Source of the DNA: Runella sp.
Lineage (GTDB): Bacteria > Bacteroidota > Bacteroidia > Cytophagales > Spirosomataceae
Direction of reading: 5' to 3'
Assembly (NCBI GenBank): GCA_023254175.1
Contig: JALQYJ010000030.1
Location: 39,111 to 103,110 of the forward strand
Length of the DNA stretch: 64,000 nucleotides
The translations under genes and the position numbers were made by a program. Each line of letters opens with the position of its first letter. Position 1 is the stretch's first letter. The notes below the pieces were generated by a model that was given only the letters and a program-made list of their open reading frames with translations, was not told the DNA's origin and searched no databases. Of the stretch, positions 9,756-18,887 are shown piece by piece.

Positions 9756-10595
9756 CTATTTACGACTCGCTTGGCAAACTCCTCTGAAATAGCCCACTGA
9801 CTCGGCTATACCAGCTAATGGGTCTTTCATATCTTTTTCATACTCTAGGCTACAACTTCCGCTGTACTTGATTTTACGGAGCATTGCTACAAACGCAGGA
9901 ACGTCGATGATACCGCGTCCAAGTTCACATGTTTTTCCTTCTTTTGAGGCCGCTGTCACGTTTTTAAGGTGAATATCAAAAATACGATCGGCATATTTTT
10001 TAAGGTCGGCAATTGGGTCATCACCAAAACGAGCATCGTGCCCCATATCAAAACACAATCCCATACGTGGGTCGAGGTTTTTAACGGCATTAATAACCGA
10101 AGACGCATTGGGCCATAATTTAATATCAGGACCGTGGATGTGAATCGCGTAACGCATGTCGTATTCTTTGACTTTTTTATCAATGTAAGGCAACAACTCT
10201 TCGTTGGGAACCCCTACGATGAGTTTTACACCTACCCTTTTAGCGTACTCGAAACCGTTATCAATCTCTTGAGTCGTTTTCATGTAAATTGGTCCCACGG
10301 CATAACCCGTTACATTAGAAGCTTTGAGGGTAGCATGAAACGCCGCGATTTGCTCATCGGTACTATTGAATGGCAAATGAAAATCTTTGATGCATAAATA
10401 ACGAACGTCTACTTTACGCATCATTTCTAGGGCTTGGTCAAGCTTAAAATGGACGAAACTATAGCCTGCGATTCCAAGCTTGAACAAATCTTCTTGGACT
10501 TTAGGGGCTGCGGCTTGTGTTGAAACAACAGGAGCAACTGCACCCATTGCCAAGGCGGCACTTGCTTGTTTAAGGAATTTTCTACGATTATTCAT
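9756..10595 (-). CDS. Tat-exported sugar phosphate isomerase/epimerase-like TIM-barrel protein
   Basis: The 279-aa protein begins with a twin-arginine signal (RRKFLK in the first 10 residues, hydrophobic stretch, then STQAAA), so it is probably exported folded. The body is an AP-endonuclease-2-like TIM barrel (xylose isomerase-like superfamily). Metal-binding candidates are in MGLCFDMGHDARFGDD, IFDIHLKNV and CSLEYEKDM. Similar Tat-tagged proteins are common in Bacteroidota and usually lack a known substrate. It is transcribed towards the FG-GAP gene and is separate from the ybbP-like gene by 150 bp. Confidence 0.82.
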   Translation of the reverse strand: MNNRRKFLKQASAALAMGAVAPVVSTQAAAPKVQEDLFKLGIAGYSFVHFKLDQALEMMRKVDVRYLCIKDFHLPFNSTDEQIAAFHATLKASNVTGYAVGPIYMKTTQEIDNGFEYAKRVGVKLIVGVPNEELLPYIDKKVKEYDMRYAIHIHGPDIKLWPNASSVINAVKNLDPRMGLCFDMGHDARFGDDPIADLKKYADRIFDIHLKNVTAASKEGKTCELGRGIIDVPAFVAMLRKIKYSGSCSLEYEKDMKDPLAGIAESVGYFRGVCQASRK

Positions 10596-10746
10596 CTTTT
10601 TCTCTGGTACATTTCTTTATAAAAGGCAAAAAAAGGGTGTAAATACTGTTTTTGGTATCCTTAGTTATTTTGAGATTGCGTTTCTCCAAAGCAATTGTAG
10701 TCCACAAACAGGTTTTGGAAAACCAAATCGTTTGTAAAAATTATGT

Positions 10747-13281
10747 CTACACATCCTGCCTTAGAACTTCCAAAGGAGAACGTGAGAGAATACCCCAGCT
10801 ATTGGCAAGGCCGATGAACACTGTCAAAAAAGTAACCGTTAAAAACACTACGCCAACGGGCCAAAGAATTGGATTAAAGGCCATTTCAAAATTAAACGTA
10901 GCCAACGCCCAGCTTCCAATCAATGCCAGTAAAATACCTGTAAAAGCCGCCAGTGTTCCTAGAAATAAGTATTCCAACGCAGTAATAATCAATATTTGTC
11001 GGCGACTCGCTCCGAGTGTTCTCAGTAAGATGCTTTCTTGAATACGTTGATACTTAGAAATCAATACCGAGGCAATCAGGACAATCAACCCTGTCAGGAT
11101 ACTGAAACCTGCCATAAAGCGAATCACAAAGCCTATTTTGGCTGAAATATCGTCTAAAACTGTCAATATCAACCCTAAATCTACCATCGACACGTTTGGG
11201 AACTGCCGTACCATAGCTTGTTGAAACTGTGCCGAAACCGTCGTATTAGGCACGTGCGTGAGCAAAACGTGAAACTGAGGTGCTTCTTCCAATACACCTT
11301 TAGGAAAAAGTACCAAAAAATTGGTTTGTACCCCCGCCCAGTCCACATCACGCAAACTAGCTACAACGGTAGTAAGCATCATGCCTTGCACGTTGAACAA
11401 CAGCGTATCGCCAATAGCAATAGTATTTCGTTCGGCGTAACCATCCTCTAATGAAATGGGGACAGGTTGACTCACATCTTTTACTTGGCTTACCCACTTT
11501 CCTTTGACCACTTTTTCGGTCGAAATCAACGAATCACGAAACGTCACGCGATACTCTCGACTAAACAACCCTCGCCAACGTTTGTTGGTTGAGTCTTTCA
11601 GCGCTTCGGTAGAAGTTTGTCCGTTGAGTTGTTCCAACCGCATCGTAACAATCGGGACGTCCTGCAAAATCGGTAGCTTTTGGCTTTTCACTAACTCCGT
11701 CACCGCTTGTTTTTGAGGTGTTTGAATATCAAAAAGTACCATATTAGGCTGATCGCCATCGGTCGATAGCTTGATACGCTCAAGTAACAAGTTTTGGACA
11801 AACAATAGGGTACAAATAAACATCGTACCTAGACCAATCGACACCATCAAAATGGCCGTTTGGTTGTTGGGGCGGTACAAATTGGCCATCCCTTGCCGAC
11901 TCAGGTAACTCCAAGAAGCAGGAAAAAATCGACGTACCAACCACATAAGAAGGATGGACATTCCCAACAACAGTAAAAAGGCAAACGTAACCCCAACGGT
12001 AAATGCCACCGCATCGGTCCAACGCTTCATTTGAAGCCACGTAAATCCAAACACAAACGCTAGAATCAGTGCATAAACCAGCCATTTGAGCGGGTCTTTA
12101 CCCAAACCCGATGGCTCGTAGGATGCACGTAATACATTGAGAGACGAAATTTTACGAATAGAAATCAAGGACAAAAGCGCAAACAAATTGGAGATAATCA
12201 CCCCAAGCAACACTCCCTGCCCGATGGCCGTAAATGAAAGTGAAGTAGTTAATTCAAAAGGCAAAAAGTCTTTGAGAACAATGGGCAAAAATTGCTGAAT
12301 ACCAACTCCTAAAGCTGCCCCAAGCAAAGAACCCAGCAACCCAATGCCCGAGATTTGAAGTAAATAAATCAAAAATGCCTGCGACGCTTTCACGCCCAGG
12401 CAACGAAGAATAGCGATGGAATTAATCTTTTCGCGAATATAAATGTGGATTGCACTTGCTACTCCCACACACCCCAACAACAACGCTATGAACCCCACCA
12501 AACTCAAAAATCGAGTTAAATCGCGAAACGAACGGCCAGTATCTTCTTTTTGGCTTTCAACGGTTCGAAAACTGTAGTTTTCAGTTTCAAGCTTGGGTTC
12601 AATTTTCTTTACTAAGGCTTCAATATTAGTCTTTGGAGCGAATTTATAGTAATAACGATAAACAATTCGACTCCCTTTCTGCGCCAATTTAGTCTTTTCC
12701 AAAAAAGATAACGGAATATACACCGACGGTGCTACGGTGGCCGCTATCCCTGTTTGACCTGGCGCTTTTTTGAGAATCCCCACAATTTCAAACGTCATTT
12801 CACCCACTTTAATAGAATCTCCCACTTGGGCTTGGTATTGCAGCATTAAAGTTTGATCCACCAAGGCAGCTTGTTTTGTACGAAACTCTTTTGCGGCAGA
12901 AATAGGCTCCGTTTCAAGGGTTCCGTAGTAAGGGAAATCACCCTCCAAAGCCCGAATTTGCGCCAAACGGGTTCCACTATTTTTGGGAAAATAAATCATC
13001 GAAGCAAAGCTCATCTCCTTCGACTTTTGCCCTTTTAGCGAATCCATCAGCGTCGTCATTTTGTCATTTGGAGGTTGATTATCAGACAATTCCAAATCCG
13101 CCCCCAATAACTCAGCCGCTTGGCTATCAATATTTTCCCGCAAATTATACCCCAAAGAATAAATAGCTACTAATGCTGCAATACCCAACACTATCGACGA
13201 GACAAACAGCAATAATCTCGAATAGTTTCGACGGCTATCGCGCCAAGCCATTTTTAAAAGCCAACTTAAGTTATTGTTCAT
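10747..13281 (-). CDS. ybbP: ABC transporter permease, FtsX/MacB family (YbbP-like)
   Basis: The 844-aa inner-membrane protein has an N-terminal helix, a periplasmic MacB-like domain, three FtsX helices (about residues 255-385), a middle pair of helices, a second periplasmic domain, and three closing FtsX helices. The layout of two FtsX units with about ten helices matches YbbP/LolE-type permeases. The ATPase gene lies 11 bp upstream and a GDSL esterase gene is divergent from it, the same three-gene arrangement as tesA-ybbA-ybbP of enterobacteria. The likely role is moving a lipid or lipoprotein-like substrate at the membrane; this is inferred from synteny. The stretch 10596-10746 beyond its end holds nothing recognisable. 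Confidence 0.85.
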   Translation of the reverse strand: MNNNLSWLLKMAWRDSRRNYSRLLLFVSSIVLGIAALVAIYSLGYNLRENIDSQAAELLGADLELSDNQPPNDKMTTLMDSLKGQKSKEMSFASMIYFPKNSGTRLAQIRALEGDFPYYGTLETEPISAAKEFRTKQAALVDQTLMLQYQAQVGDSIKVGEMTFEIVGILKKAPGQTGIAATVAPSVYIPLSFLEKTKLAQKGSRIVYRYYYKFAPKTNIEALVKKIEPKLETENYSFRTVESQKEDTGRSFRDLTRFLSLVGFIALLLGCVGVASAIHIYIREKINSIAILRCLGVKASQAFLIYLLQISGIGLLGSLLGAALGVGIQQFLPIVLKDFLPFELTTSLSFTAIGQGVLLGVIISNLFALLSLISIRKISSLNVLRASYEPSGLGKDPLKWLVYALILAFVFGFTWLQMKRWTDAVAFTVGVTFAFLLLLGMSILLMWLVRRFFPASWSYLSRQGMANLYRPNNQTAILMVSIGLGTMFICTLLFVQNLLLERIKLSTDGDQPNMVLFDIQTPQKQAVTELVKSQKLPILQDVPIVTMRLEQLNGQTSTEALKDSTNKRWRGLFSREYRVTFRDSLISTEKVVKGKWVSQVKDVSQPVPISLEDGYAERNTIAIGDTLLFNVQGMMLTTVVASLRDVDWAGVQTNFLVLFPKGVLEEAPQFHVLLTHVPNTTVSAQFQQAMVRQFPNVSMVDLGLILTVLDDISAKIGFVIRFMAGFSILTGLIVLIASVLISKYQRIQESILLRTLGASRRQILIITALEYLFLGTLAAFTGILLALIGSWALATFNFEMAFNPILWPVGVVFLTVTFLTVFIGLANSWGILSRSPLEVLRQDV

Positions 13282-13292
13282 GCTTTGTCGAA

Positions 13293-13961
13293 TTAATCAA
13301 TTACTTTGCCTCCTTTGATTCTGATAATACGCTGCGTTTTTGCGGCTAATTCCAAGTTGTGCGTCACCAGAATCAAGGTTGTACCAGCTTCTTTGTTGAG
13401 GTCAAACAGTAGTTTTTCGACCTTTTCACTTGTTTCAGCGTCAAGATTACCCGTGGGTTCGTCGGCAAACAAAATTTGAGGTTGGTTAGAAAACGCTCTT
13501 GCCAACGAAACACGCTGCTGTTCCCCACCACTTAGTTGTGTAGGATAGTGATGTCCTCGCTCGGCCAAGCCCACTTTATCCAACAAATCCAGCGCCCGAC
13601 TTTTAATATTCTTCTCTCCGCGAAGTTCAAGCGGAACCATCACATTTTCGAGGGCAGTGAGGGTGGGTAAAAGCTGAAAGTTTTGAAAAATAAAACCAAC
13701 ATAACGATTCCGAACATCTGCAAGTTGGTCTTCATTGAGGTTGTTTAGGCGAATTCCGTTCAGTTCTACACTTCCCGAAGTGGCGCGGTCGAGGCCCGCA
13801 CAAAGACCTAATAGCGTTGTTTTTCCGCTTCCCGAAGGCCCAACGATGGAAAGCGTTGCCCCTGCTTCTACCGAAAAGTTAATATCATCAAGTACCTTAA
13901 GTTCACGGTTTCCACTGCGATACACCTTCGCTACGTGTTCCAGTTGCAGTATATTTGCCAT
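13293..13961 (-). CDS. ybbA: ABC transporter ATP-binding protein (YbbA/LolD-like)
   Basis: The 222-aa cytoplasmic ATPase carries Walker A GPSGSGKTT (near residue 40), the signature LSGGEQQRV, Walker B ILFADEPTGNLD and the switch His in LVTHNLEL. The pattern is the MacB/LolD/FtsE group that works with FtsX-type permeases, consistent with the permease gene 11 bp downstream. It is divergent from the esterase gene, with 116 bp between the two starts for both promoters. Confidence 0.92.
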   Translation of the reverse strand: MANILQLEHVAKVYRSGNRELKVLDDINFSVEAGATLSIVGPSGSGKTTLLGLCAGLDRATSGSVELNGIRLNNLNEDQLADVRNRYVGFIFQNFQLLPTLTALENVMVPLELRGEKNIKSRALDLLDKVGLAERGHHYPTQLSGGEQQRVSLARAFSNQPQILFADEPTGNLDAETSEKVEKLLFDLNKEAGTTLILVTHNLELAAKTQRIIRIKGGKVID

Positions 13962-14077
13962 ATTGTTTGGTTTCGCGCAACGCTTTTGGTCATAGGAGGA
14001 GGAATACTTTCTTTCTCAGAAACTTATGCAGCGCTGCGTGGGTTTATGTTTCGATGGTTTCCTAATCAAAATACAAT

Positions 14078-14761
14078 ATGCTTAAAATAGTTTCGCGTTT
14101 ATCAATTTATTTTTTTGCCCTGGCACTTCTAGCTTGCAATAACGGCGAAAAACAAACAACTAAACAACCAAAAACAAGCGACACTACAATTGTTGCGGCA
14201 TCCCAAAAGGAAGTAAAAAACATCCTAATTTTTGGAAATAGCCTCACCGCTGGGTATGGACTTGAACCAGACCAAGCTTACCCCTCACTGTTGCAAAACC
14301 GCATAGATTCCTTACAACTCCCCTACAAGGTAGTCAACGCAGGTTTAAGTGGCGAAACTACTTCGGGCGGTAACAGTCGTTTGGACTGGGTTTTGAGGAA
14401 TAAAGTAGATATTTTCATTTTAGAATTGGGGGGAAACGATGGTTTGCGTGGTATTCCTGTGACCGAAACGCGTAAAAATCTTCAAGCGATGATTGACAAA
14501 GTGAAAGCTAAATACCCCGAGGCTAAGATTATTTTGGCGGGAATGCAGGTTCCTCCAAGCATGGGAAAAAAGTACGGCGAAGAGTTTAAAGTGATTTATT
14601 CCGAATTGGCCAAAAAGAACAATGTTGAGCTAATTCCTTTCTTGCTCGAAAACGTGGGGGGCGAAGTAAAACTTAACCAGAAAGATGGCATTCACCCCAA
14701 CGCTGAAGGGGCCAAAATAGTAGCCCAAAATGTGTGGGATGTGCTAAAGCCACTACTGTAA
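14078..14761 (+). CDS. GDSL/SGNH esterase lipoprotein (TesA-like arylesterase)
   Basis: The 227-aa enzyme has a lipoprotein signal peptide with lipobox LLAC (C20). The SGNH blocks are all present: GNSLTAG with nucleophile S55, Gly in the second block (GLSGETTSGG), LELGGNDGLRG, and DGIHPNAEG with the Asp-His pair. This matches TesA (acyl-CoA thioesterase I / lysophospholipase L1), except that E. coli TesA is a soluble periplasmic protein while this one is predicted to be lipid-anchored. It is divergent from ybbA/ybbP homologues. Substrate preference (thioester, lysolipid or aryl ester) cannot be told. Confidence 0.88.
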   Translation: MLKIVSRLSIYFFALALLACNNGEKQTTKQPKTSDTTIVAASQKEVKNILIFGNSLTAGYGLEPDQAYPSLLQNRIDSLQLPYKVVNAGLSGETTSGGNSRLDWVLRNKVDIFILELGGNDGLRGIPVTETRKNLQAMIDKVKAKYPEAKIILAGMQVPPSMGKKYGEEFKVIYSELAKKNNVELIPFLLENVGGEVKLNQKDGIHPNAEGAKIVAQNVWDVLKPLL

Positions 14762-14862
14762 CCCAGTTTAAGTATTCTTTTTCTACGATTGACAGGCAGG
14801 ATACCCGTACCACCGAAAGACACTCATTTTATTTTACTATCCTCTAAACCCGATACTAACCT

Positions 14863-16632
14863 ATGCTTTCTACTACTAATTGTTTATTCGACATTCTGGA
14901 TTTTACGGTTCGTCCCCAAAATAAGCCCAATGTTTTTGCCTGCAAAAGACAAGGCGAATGGCTGACGTTTTCGGCAGAAAATATTCTTCAACAGATAGAC
15001 GCCGTCAGTTTGGGATTGATTGGTTTAGGAGTACAAATAGGCGACCGTATTGCGATTGTCTCTGATGGTCGCCCTGAATGGAATATACTGGACTTTGCTC
15101 TCCAACAAATTGGTGCCGTATCGGTTCCCATTTATCCGATGCTCACCCTCGACGATTTTCAATTTATTTTTCATGAAGCAGAAGTAAAATTTGTGTTTGT
15201 GGGCGATGCGAGTCTTTTCCGCAAACTCATCGACGTCGTCGCTACTGCACCTGCCATCGAGGAAATGTTTACGTTTGATGCCGTAAAAAGTGCCAAAAAT
15301 TGGCAATTTGTCCAATCGAGAGCCGACGAAGCCCTCCGTCCCGAACTTGAGGCTCGCAAAGCTAGCATTCAACCTGATGACCTTTTGAGCATTATTTATA
15401 CATCAGGTACGACAGCAACCCCCAAAGGAGTGATGCTTTCACATAATAATCTTATGAGCAACGTAATTGAAGGCTGTAAACTGATTGCATTCGGCCCAGA
15501 AGCACGAGCACTCAGTTTTCTACCTCTCAATCACGTCTTTGAACGCATGGTTCAGTACGTGTACATGCGAGCCGGAATCTCGATTTATTACGCCGAAAAT
15601 GTAACCACCATTGCCGAAAACCTCAAAGAGGTACGCCCTACAGTGCTTTCGACGGTGCCTCGTTTGCTAGAAAAAGTGTATGATAAAATCATCGCCAAAG
15701 GCTACGAACAGCCTCGTATTCAGCGAAATATATTCCTTTGGGCACTGGATTTAGGTTTAAAATACGACCCCAACAAATCCATGGGTTTTTTGTATGACAC
15801 CCAACTAAAGTTGGCGCGTAAGCTGGTTTTTAGCAAATGGCAAGAAGGGCTAGGAGGGAAATTAGAAATGATTGTAGCAGGGGCAGCTGCCACACCGCCA
15901 CGCATTGCACGGGTGTTTTGGGCCGCAGGTATTCCTGTTTGCGAAGGATATGGATTAACTGAAACGTCGCCAGTTATTTCCTTTAATCAGCTTTTTCCCC
16001 AGCCAGAAATACGCATTGGAACCGTTGGGCTCGTTATTGATGGTGTTGAAGTAAAATTGGCTGACGATGGCGAAATCCTGGTCAAAGGGCCTAATGTAAT
16101 GAAAGGGTATTACCTAAAACCAGAACTCACGGCTGAGGTAATTGATGCTGAGGGCTGGTTTCATACAGGAGACATTGGCGAATGGATAGAGGGTCGTTTT
16201 TTAAAAATCACCGACCGTAAAAAAGAGATTTTCAAAACTTCGGCGGGGAAATACGTGGCTCCTCAAGCCGTCGAAGCCAAACTCAAAGAGTCATTTTTTG
16301 TAGAACAAGCGGTGGTAATGGGTGATGGACAAAAATACGCCGCCGCGCTGATTGTCCCGTCGTTTGAAGCCATCAAAGAATTTTGTCGGGTAGAAAACAT
16401 CACCTATACCAGCGACGAAGAAATCATCAAGAATGAAAAAGTAGTGGCCAAACTTCGCGCGGAAATTGAAAACGAGAATCGGGAATTAGCTCCATACGAA
16501 CGCATCAAGAAATACCACCTATTGTCAAGCCCTCTTTCGGTTGAAAATGGAGAACTAACCCCCACCCTCAAACCCAAGCGCCGTATAATTCAGGAAAAAT
16601 ACAAGGAGCAAATTGCTGGATTATTTGATTAG
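14863..16632 (+). CDS. Long-chain acyl-CoA synthetase (AMP-binding)
   Basis: The 589-aa cytoplasmic or membrane-associated enzyme activates fatty acids to acyl-CoA via acyl-AMP. It shows the P-loop-like motif YTSGTTATPKGVMLSH (about residue 175), the adenine-binding motif GYGLTETSP, the hinge/aspartate motif WFHTGDIG and the C-terminal catalytic Lys region (KITDRKKEIFKTSAGKYV). Its size and motifs resemble FadD15/ACSL-type enzymes. It lies 101 bp after the esterase gene on the same strand, which would make sense if the esterase frees fatty acids. Its 3' end overlaps the stop of a minus-strand pseudogene by 2 bp. Confidence 0.92.
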   Translation: MLSTTNCLFDILDFTVRPQNKPNVFACKRQGEWLTFSAENILQQIDAVSLGLIGLGVQIGDRIAIVSDGRPEWNILDFALQQIGAVSVPIYPMLTLDDFQFIFHEAEVKFVFVGDASLFRKLIDVVATAPAIEEMFTFDAVKSAKNWQFVQSRADEALRPELEARKASIQPDDLLSIIYTSGTTATPKGVMLSHNNLMSNVIEGCKLIAFGPEARALSFLPLNHVFERMVQYVYMRAGISIYYAENVTTIAENLKEVRPTVLSTVPRLLEKVYDKIIAKGYEQPRIQRNIFLWALDLGLKYDPNKSMGFLYDTQLKLARKLVFSKWQEGLGGKLEMIVAGAAATPPRIARVFWAAGIPVCEGYGLTETSPVISFNQLFPQPEIRIGTVGLVIDGVEVKLADDGEILVKGPNVMKGYYLKPELTAEVIDAEGWFHTGDIGEWIEGRFLKITDRKKEIFKTSAGKYVAPQAVEAKLKESFFVEQAVVMGDGQKYAAALIVPSFEAIKEFCRVENITYTSDEEIIKNEKVVAKLRAEIENENRELAPYERIKKYHLLSSPLSVENGELTPTLKPKRRIIQEKYKEQIAGLFD

Positions 16633-16804
16633 GCTGCCATGGCAAATGAGAGTTTTCCTACGAGACCTGAAATGTCTATTTTCCCTAAATCAACACGTTT
16701 TGACACATTTAGAATCTCGATGCCCACTAGCGACCCATCTTCAGCGAAATCAAGAATAGCTCCTGTTTTTTCTTCGTCTGTCTAATGTCATACTTTAATT
16801 TCAT
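16629..16804 (-). pseudogene. DUF2283 family remnant, frameshifted by an internal deletion
   Basis: Read on the minus strand, an ATG at 16804 opens MKLKYD, the usual DUF2283 start. The frame then runs into nonsense, while another frame gives TGAILDFAEDGSLVGIEIL followed by NVSKRVDL and a tail ending FAMAA-stop at 16629. This is the conserved DUF2283 core (E/D-D-G-x-L-V-G-I-E-I-L-x-A-S-K-R). The two halves are in different frames and about 20 residues between them are missing. DUF2283 proteins often act as partners of small DUF4258-type toxins; no intact partner is visible here. The family call is from motif memory. Confidence 0.72.
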
Positions 16805-16905
16805 GAGTACTTTTCAAATTTTTGAAGTTTTATAAACTGTTTTAAGTAAGGGTGGCAACTTACCTGTATTAACAAAAACACAAATGAAGTAACCAACCGT
16901 TTCAT
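16801..16905 (-). pseudogene. Short lipoprotein-leader ORF (34 codons)
   Basis: On the minus strand an ATG at 16905 encodes a strong lipoprotein-type signal (MKRLVTSFVFLLIQVSC) followed by only 18 residues and a TGA. The stop overlaps the ATG of the DUF2283 remnant (ATGA). Its own ATG overlaps the stop of the coding-like fragment before it. It is probably the beginning of a lost lipoprotein gene; a genuine tiny lipoprotein cannot be excluded. Confidence 0.45.
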
Positions 16906-17171
16906 GAACAATTTTTTTGATAAATAAGGTGTTCTTCAGAATCTAGAAATGTTGAATCAATTAAACGATTATCTGGATAAAGAAGGGGCAAGATAATTTC
17001 TTCTTTTTCCGAAAAGCTTCCATGACTTGTTTTACATCCAAAAGCGACAATTCAGGGCTTTGACGTTTCCGTCGAGCGCTTGGGCAAAGCAACGAACTAA
17101 AAAATTATCCAGACGCCGCTCCTCTGAAACATCAGGACTGTAGGCTATCCCTGAGGTGATTGGCCGAAAAT
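16902..17171 (-). pseudogene. Unidentified decayed coding fragments
   Basis: No intact gene is present. On the minus strand two coding-like pieces in different frames can be read: one around 17040-17170 (SGIAYSPDVSEERRLDNFL...ALDGNVKAL) and one from about 17010 to 16902 (EKEEIILPLLYPDNRLIDST...YQKNCS-stop). The second ends in a TGA overlapping the next ATG, a typical operon junction. I do not recognise a family. They may be the continuation of the propeller pseudogene or a separate gene. Confidence 0.4.
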
Positions 17172-17870
17172 TTAAAATTTTTCACATGAATAATCAAGCC
17201 GAATAACGCCATTTAAAGAACCAAGCCAAACAATATTTTGGGCATCTACAAACATGCCAAATAATATTGAGAGCTTCACCTAGCTTGTTTTTAGGGGAGT
17301 GACTGAAATAATAATGGTATTTTCGTTCTTTGGTGTTATATCTTACAACAACTTTATATCCCACCACCCGGATGTCACCTGCGGGAGTTCCAGTGGTCTA
17401 ATCGATATAATCAAAATCATGCGAGATGAATACCTCGGGAATAATACGAGATTTTTGGGGTTTAAAATGATAGGCTAACATCCCTTCCCCTTCGCGGATA
17501 TACCAAAGTTCGTCTTAAGCGCCATAAAAGGGGGCATCCTTTTTTTAGCTCCCGCCTGTTTTTTATCCACGATTAAACTAAACCATTCGGAAGAACGCTC
17601 ATAACACCTTTTTCTATGCCCAACCAAATATTCCATCTCGGTCTTCGACCAACCGCGCAATGCTGACTCCGTGAACAGAATGGGGATTATTAGACCCAGG
17701 TTTATAGATTTCAAGCCGTCTTGTGTGCCAAAAACCCACGAAAATCTTTAAGCACATGATAGGGCGACCCTTGCGATAGCCCTTTCTCTACCCCAATATG
17801 CTCCACTCGGTAGTTTTGAAAAAGCCCCCCTATACACTAAAAATGTAAAAATGAAGAGAAAAAATCTGTA
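17172..17870 (-). pseudogene. Two-component-regulator propeller (Reg_prop) sensor fragment, multiply frameshifted
   Basis: Stitching the three minus-strand frames gives an obvious beta-propeller sensor sequence. The pieces are YRVEHIGVEKGLSQGSPYHV / LKDFRGF, then HTRRLEIYKPGSNNPHSV...IARLVEDRDG, then (after one lost A in gatggaatatttgg) a G-N-I-W-L-G-I-E-K-G-V block, then DELWYIREGEGMLAYHFKPQ, VFISHDFDYID-stop-TTGTPAGDIRVVGYK, and finally GMFVDAQNIVWLGSLNGVI. The repeated (D/E)-x-x-G-N-I-W-(L/F)-G-x-x-x-G-(L/V) pattern is the Reg_prop signature of hybrid or LytS-like sensor kinases. At least four frame shifts and one in-frame TAG (near 17398) are needed, and the kinase half is missing, so this is a dead gene. 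Confidence 0.75.
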
Positions 17871-17945
17871 CAAAGTGCCCCTGAGTTTAGGTAATAACTC
17901 CCTCGGCACCTAGGCAGAGGTTAGGCAATTTACAGAAAAATATAC

Positions 17946-18854
17946 TTATAAGTCAAAACTAAATCGAGTATTTTCAGGGCCAACCACCAAAGTAGCTCGG
18001 CGGCCTACAATCATTGCTCGGTTATCGGGCGCGTGCCCTACTGGAAAATCAAAGCAGACGGGGTAGTGGTAGTCTTGTATATAGTCATTGATAATTTCGA
18101 AATGATTTTTACCAAATGAAGATGATTCGTTATCCTTCATGTCAGTAAATTGCCCTACAACCAAACCCGCCAAATAATCCAGTTTTCTAGCCCGTTTGAG
18201 CTGAACCATCATCCGATCAAGGTTGTAGTAATATTCCTCCACATCCTCAATAAACAGGATTTTTCCTTTGGTATCCAAATCAGAACGCGAGCCTATCAAA
18301 TGAGCAATTAGGCATAAATTTCCTCCAACAACAACCGCCTCTGTTTTACCTTGACGATTAAATTCGTGAGTAGGCACTATGTATTCCAACGACTCCCCCC
18401 ACAGTGCTTTTCGAAGACTTTCAAGAGCATTTCCTGCGCCTTTGTCACCAAATAATTTTGGCATAGTAGCATGTAAACTCTCACAACCCAGGCCATGAAG
18501 ATGGCAGTGAATAGCCGTAATATCGCTAAAGCCAATCAGCCATTTAGGTATTTTTTTAAATTTTTGGAAGCGTAGTTTATCAATAATTTTGGAACTTCCA
18601 TAGCCTCCCCTTGCCGAAAATACTGCCTTAATACTGGGGTCATCGAGCATCTGTTGCAGGTCATCACGACGCTCCTCATCGGTTCCTGCAAATTGGTTAT
18701 AATTGGCATGAAGTGTTTGTCCTTCAACAACTTCCAACCCCCAATCTTCGCGTAAAATTCGAAGTCCTTCTACCAACGATGGGTATGAAACTTTACTAGC
18801 CATCGCCACCACTCCCACACGGTCTCCTGCTTTTAAAAATGCTGGTTTTATCAC
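17946..18854 (-). CDS. LD-carboxypeptidase (peptidase family S66)
   Basis: The 302-aa cytoplasmic enzyme of the LdcA/MccF family removes the terminal D-Ala from L,D-linked muropeptides in peptidoglycan recycling. The nucleophile elbow is visible as LIGFSDITAIH (S110). The conserved ARGGYGS segment is just before it, with the Glu in ILFIEDVEEY and the His in VGHAPDN. The start is a GTG at 18854: the family N-terminus (KPAFLKAGDRVGVVA) begins right there and no ATG fits. It is the last gene of the ffh-omp-nuoJ-ldc run, 33 bp after nuoJ. MccF-type immunity activity is an alternative reading. Confidence 0.88.
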   Translation of the reverse strand: MIKPAFLKAGDRVGVVAMASKVSYPSLVEGLRILREDWGLEVVEGQTLHANYNQFAGTDEERRDDLQQMLDDPSIKAVFSARGGYGSSKIIDKLRFQKFKKIPKWLIGFSDITAIHCHLHGLGCESLHATMPKLFGDKGAGNALESLRKALWGESLEYIVPTHEFNRQGKTEAVVVGGNLCLIAHLIGSRSDLDTKGKILFIEDVEEYYYNLDRMMVQLKRARKLDYLAGLVVGQFTDMKDNESSSFGKNHFEIINDYIQDYHYPVCFDFPVGHAPDNRAMIVGRRATLVVGPENTRFSFDL

Positions 18855-18887
18855 GTATTTTCTGGCTTTAGTCTACCGTAATATACT

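Noticed and set aside
17475..17714. 79-codon ORF as an intact gene
   Set aside because: It is one frame segment of the propeller pseudogene; flanking blades are in other frames.
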